A DNA stretch of 36,663 nt from CAZDAM01 sp964503595 (GTDB lineage Bacteria; Muiribacteriota; UBA6191), in contig CAZDAM010000021.1 in assembly GCA_964503595.1 (NCBI GenBank), forward strand, positions 1 to 36,663. Direction: 5' to 3'. The translations under genes were made by a program, and so were the position numbers. The notes below the pieces were generated by a model. That model ran no database searches and had not been told where the DNA came from. It was given only the letters and a program-made list of their open reading frames with translations. The first letter of the stretch is position 1, and every line of letters starts with the position of its first letter. Shown here one piece after another: positions 33,647 to 36,663 of the stretch.

Positions 33647-34764
33647 GCACCCACCAGAAATTTCAGGAAACGCAGAATTCCATTTAAGAGCAGATCCGGC
33701 CTGCCTCCAGGCCAGATGCTTGCCGAGAGCAGGATAAAGCCCATGGTCAAACCGATCTTGAACAGGCCAGGAATCTTTCTGTGCCAGAATCGCGCCCAGC
33801 CTGCACCAAGCGCTTTTTTACGGATATAGGCAATCTGGGCAAACAGAACCACGGCATGAATCGCCCCCCAAAGCAGATTGTGATGCCAAAGCGCCTGAAT
33901 CAGCCACCAAAGACCCAGAACTCCGATAAAGACCTGAATCTTCATTCCCCCTTTTCGCATCAAAGGCAGAAAGAAAAACTCCCTTAAGGTATGGACGGTC
34001 GGAATATTCCAGTTCAACCAGAAATGCACCGGAGAGCGGGCCCTGTAAACGGGACCGAAAAGTGGAAACTGGAAATTCATGCCAATCAGGGCGGAAAAAA
34101 ACCGGCCCCAGTAAAAGATGGAGATCATGGAAAGGAAGAAAGCCGGCCCTTCCAGCATAATTGCCCAGAAAAGCGCCGGACCATAGACTTCTTTGTCAGA
34201 AGTAAAGACCGGTACCGTCAGATGAGCCCGAATCCATTCGGCAATATAGGCCGCTATGAGCGCCTTCAAAAGCCACTGACCCGCTTGTCTGAATAAAGGT
34301 CTGGGGCTTTTCTCCTCCAGAGCTTTTCGGGCATCTAAAAACCATTCCACCGAGGAAAACAGAAGGATAGGGCACCAGATATAGGCCAGAATTGTCAGAA
34401 ATTCCGGTCTGTCATCTTCAGAAAATTCCCGGAAACGGAACCAGAGGTGAAACTGTCTCTGAAGGTTGAAGGGCAGAAGAAACCAGGGATCAAAGCCCGG
34501 AGCACTCACACCATCCAGATTGAGACCAGCCACTGCGACCAGCAGCAAAAAACCGGCCACCAGACGGGGTTTTCCAATATAGCCATAGTCAAAGAGAAGC
34601 TTGAGCTGAAAGCCCCACAGGATAAAGAACGCCCCTGGGCAGAAGAACAGAACAGCCCCCATGCCAAACAAAATGCAGATGAGCCTTCTTAGAGCAAACG
34701 GAGCGAAATGAAAACCGAGGACAAAAGAGCTGAAGAAAGTCCAGAGGCCGGGATCAAAGACCAA
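33643..34764 (-). CDS. MBOAT family O-acyltransferase, copy 2
   Basis: A 373-residue polytopic membrane protein, paralogous to the one at 18151-19359. The shared core is FWLNWNIPTVHTLREFFFLPLMR (residues about 248-270), and the catalytic His is H294 in LWHHN (H295 follows). Both copies also share an N-terminal LLP(W/F)NLQR region and SSVEWF/GSIEWF. TTG start with GGGGGA seven bases upstream, overlapping the YjbQ-like gene by 11 bases. The His motif is LWHHN rather than the more usual WHG seen in copy 1, so substrate or activity may differ. Confidence 0.82.
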   Translation of the reverse strand: MVFDPGLWTFFSSFVLGFHFAPFALRRLICILFGMGAVLFFCPGAFFILWGFQLKLLFDYGYIGKPRLVAGFLLLVAVAGLNLDGVSAPGFDPWFLLPFNLQRQFHLWFRFREFSEDDRPEFLTILAYIWCPILLFSSVEWFLDARKALEEKSPRPLFRQAGQWLLKALIAAYIAEWIRAHLTVPVFTSDKEVYGPALFWAIMLEGPAFFLSMISIFYWGRFFSALIGMNFQFPLFGPVYRARSPVHFWLNWNIPTVHTLREFFFLPLMRKGGMKIQVFIGVLGLWWLIQALWHHNLLWGAIHAVVLFAQIAYIRKKALGAGWARFWHRKIPGLFKIGLTMGFILLSASIWPGGRPDLLLNGILRFLKFLVGA

Positions 34765-35182
34765 TGGAATCCCCCATCAGGGTCAGAATCAGTTTGCGGG
34801 CATGACTCCCCTTGCGATGCTCCCAAAGATAGATTCCCTGCCAGGTCCCAAGCCCAAGTCTTCCTTCCCGCACCGGGATCTGAAGAAAGGTCTGGGTGAT
34901 TGCAGCCTTCATGTGCGAACTGGAATCGTCCTCCCCTTCAAGGGTATGCACATGCCAGCTTTCCCCATCAGGAATCAGACGCACCAGGAAACTTTCCAGA
35001 TCTTTTCTGGCTGTTGGATCGGCATTCTCCTGAATCAGAAGGCTCGCAGAAGTATGGGGCAGATAAAGATTCAGTAAACCTGTTCTGGGCAATGCCGGAA
35101 GAAGGCTGCAAACCGTCCCGGTCACTTCCCAAAGCCCCCGGCCCTTTGCCGGCAATCGTATCTCCTGCTGCCAGAACTGCAT
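34754..35182 (-). CDS. YjbQ family (UPF0047) protein
   Basis: A 142-residue protein of the YjbQ family, often annotated as secondary thiamine-phosphate synthase although the true role is uncertain. Conserved features are PHTSASLLIQENADP (about 41-55), HVHTLEGEDDSSSHMKA (about 75-91) with clustered His and acidic residues that bind metal, and GTWQGIYLWEHR near the end. Its ATG overlaps the FabK-like stop by one base (TGATG) and its end overlaps MBOAT copy 2, so it is firmly in the operon, though no lipid-related role is known for the family. Confidence 0.88.
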   Translation of the reverse strand: MQFWQQEIRLPAKGRGLWEVTGTVCSLLPALPRTGLLNLYLPHTSASLLIQENADPTARKDLESFLVRLIPDGESWHVHTLEGEDDSSSHMKAAITQTFLQIPVREGRLGLGTWQGIYLWEHRKGSHARKLILTLMGDSIGL

Positions 35183-36132
35183 CAGAACTCAGCCACCCTG
35201 AGCTGAGCCTCCAAAAACTCCTGCCTCAGCCGCTCCATGATTTCCTGAACCGGAGGACAATCCCGAATCAGGGCGGAAACCTGACCAAACTCAAGTTCTC
35301 CTTCCTCCAGATTCCCTTCAAAAATTCCCTGGCGGGCTCTTCCCTTCCCCAGAAGTTCCATCAGGTTTTCCACCGTATCCAGTCCCTGCTTTTCCAGCTC
35401 CTGAACCTTTGCATAAAAAGCGTTTCTGGCCAGACGTACCGGCGTGAGTTTCTTCAGGGTCAGAACTGTCGTGTTTTCCTGGCTTAGCATGATGGTTTCC
35501 TTGAATGCGGGATGAGCAGAAGATTCCATGGAACAGGCAAATCGCGTCCCAATCTGAACCCCATCAGCCCCAAGGGTCATGGCTGCCAGAATCTGGGCTC
35601 CGGTGCCAATACCGCCAGCCGCCGCCACCGGCAGGGAAACCGCCTGTCTGACCTGCGGGATCAGGCAGAAACTGGTGATTTCATCCATCCCGTTATGGCC
35701 TCCGGCCTCAAAGCCTTCACAGACCACAAAATCCACTCCGGCGTCCTCGCATTTTCTGGCCAGCAGAGCAGAGGGCACCACATGGCCAACAAGATGGCCT
35801 GCTTCCCTGAGCTTTCCTGTGTATTTTTTCGGGGAGCCGGCAGAAGTCACAACCACCGGAACCTTCTCTTCCATCACAATCTGGATGAATTCCTCGCTGT
35901 ACTTGTAAAAAAGCGGGATATTGACCCCAAATGGTTTGCCCTCAAGGCTCTGCCTGCATTTTCTGATGTGCTCCACCAGAAGATCCGGCCGCATCGAACC
36001 CGAGCCAATCAGTCCAAGCCCCCCGGCCCGGCTCACCGCCGAGGCCAGCTTATGCCCCGAACACCAGACCATTCCGCCCTGGATCACGGGAAACTTAATC
36101 TTCAAAAGTTCTGTCAGTCGGTTTTGCTTCAT
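35182..36132 (-). CDS. FabK-like FMN enoyl-ACP reductase / nitronate monooxygenase family
   Basis: A 316-residue FMN TIM-barrel protein. It follows FabK closely in layout: FPVIQGGMVW near the start, AGGLGLIGSGS, KPFGVNIPL, then EAGGHNG with the conserved His, AAGGIGTG and GADGVQIGTRF for FMN phosphate, and a late FGQVSALI segment. FabK reduces the enoyl-ACP double bond, the step otherwise missing from this locus, so I favour that role over nitronate oxidation. It is the first gene of the long minus-strand run; no clear promoter was found in the AT-rich 170 bases upstream. Confidence 0.82.
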   Translation of the reverse strand: MKQNRLTELLKIKFPVIQGGMVWCSGHKLASAVSRAGGLGLIGSGSMRPDLLVEHIRKCRQSLEGKPFGVNIPLFYKYSEEFIQIVMEEKVPVVVTSAGSPKKYTGKLREAGHLVGHVVPSALLARKCEDAGVDFVVCEGFEAGGHNGMDEITSFCLIPQVRQAVSLPVAAAGGIGTGAQILAAMTLGADGVQIGTRFACSMESSAHPAFKETIMLSQENTTVLTLKKLTPVRLARNAFYAKVQELEKQGLDTVENLMELLGKGRARQGIFEGNLEEGELEFGQVSALIRDCPPVQEIMERLRQEFLEAQLRVAEF

Positions 36133-36663
36133 AAAAGGATTTTAGCAGGCAAAAGCCCTGGGCAGGAATGTCCATGCCCTCCCGACCTACAGCTCTCAAA
36201 AAAACTCGGCCCTGACCTGCTGGGTATTCAAAACATACAGTAAAGACCTTTTACGAAATCCACCCTACCTTTTGACACTCAATTGGAGTCTATAAGAATT
36301 GACTGTTTTCCTGAATCGGAAATTTGCATTTGAAAAACCAAGCCATCTGAGACAAACTATTCTTTCTAAAAGCTATTGATTCGCTTGAAGTTACGTGGGC
36401 TTCTGCAATGGGGAGTTGGGGGAGCAGCAGGTTCTCAATCAGAACGAGCCATGGGATACATCGCTGGAAATCCAGGCCAACCCAAAAAATAGTTGCCCAT
36501 CCAGATAAAATTCAAATGAAAAATGAGCTCAACTTTTTATATCTCCTCAAAAGGACTTATTGGATTTGTCATATATTAGTAATCCTGTCCCCATTCTTTT
36601 TCCCTCTTTTTGGGTTTGCCATTTCGATTTTCTGCCTACCTCAAATCCTTTATGGATATTTAA
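36133..36663. other. AT-rich non-coding stretch with a possible partial open frame at the window edge
   Basis: About 530 bases beyond the first gene of the minus-strand run, visibly richer in A and T than the rest. A + strand TTGACA at 36272-36277 with a weak AAGAAT 16 bases on (36294-36299) could be a promoter. An open frame begins at ATG 36408 and runs off the end without a stop; from an in-frame ATG at 36516 it would encode a hydrophobic, Phe/Leu/Ile-rich segment that looks like membrane helices. No ribosome site is convincing and no family was recognised. Nothing else was seen here. Confidence 0.35.

Noticed and set aside
23614..36132. Reading the locus as the ordinary housekeeping fab operon
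   Set aside because: There is no fabD, fabH or standard acpP. The ACPs are extended, ketosynthases are doubled with inactive partners, and MBOAT and diiron enzymes are interleaved.
36408..36663. Open frame running off the right edge
   Set aside because: Not listed as a gene: no ribosome site, no stop in view, and no family. Described only as part of the AT-rich edge.

Overview
The window reads as dense protein-coding DNA from a diderm (Gram-negative) bacterium: there are a lipobox lipoprotein, a probable outer-membrane beta-barrel with a terminal Phe, a Wzm-type polysaccharide permease and a heptose-bisphosphate phosphatase of LPS-core type. An LIC_10190-type membrane protein and a class III adenylate cyclase with a three-helix membrane anchor fit lineages such as Leptospira relatives or Bdellovibrio/delta-proteobacteria-like bacteria, but the taxon cannot be fixed from the sequence. 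No tRNA, rRNA, CRISPR array, IS element or phage gene was recognised. LEFT PART (1-14.4 kb, mostly + strand): truncated adenylate cyclase, a secreted helical-repeat protein with a tandem duplication, an LIC_10190-like membrane protein and an AEC permease; then two genes on the minus strand (a probable beta-barrel and a YqgF/RuvC-fold protein) around a MerR-like regulator with a clear promoter; then an orphan ABC-2 (Wzm-like) permease, a cysteine-peptidase-like lipoprotein with a small secreted partner, and an ABC exporter pair followed by gmhB. RIGHT PART (14.4-36.1 kb, all minus strand): about 23 genes with almost no intergenic DNA, most overlapping by 1-20 bases and many starting with TTG or GTG. 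Its distal end (14.4-18.1 kb) is the VTC / CotH-kinase / DUF4956 trio. The rest (18.1-36.1 kb) is the most interesting part: a non-canonical, highly reducing type II fatty acid or polyketide synthase in which many components occur twice. There are two beta-ketoacyl synthases with intact Cys-His-His, two partners that have lost all three catalytic residues (chain-length-factor-like), two acyl carrier proteins with unusual helical extensions (one about 650 residues long), two MBOAT acyltransferases and two copies of a pair of unnamed membrane proteins (here HypA and HypB). Single-copy parts complete a reductive cycle: FabG-like ketoreductase, FabZ-like dehydratase, FabK-like flavin enoyl reductase, a 614-residue diiron acyl-ACP-desaturase-like protein and a membrane sterol-desaturase-like hydroxylase. 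A frameshifted short reading frame carries the same C-terminal tail as the diiron protein, and a fluoride channel gene lies inside the run. My inference is that the locus makes one or two unusual long acyl or polyene chains, held on dedicated ACPs, and transfers them at the inner membrane through the MBOAT proteins. No acyltransferase of FabD type, thioesterase, phosphopantetheinyl transferase or dedicated regulator is visible, so these must act from elsewhere. The last 530 bases are visibly AT-richer and hold only an open frame that runs off the edge.
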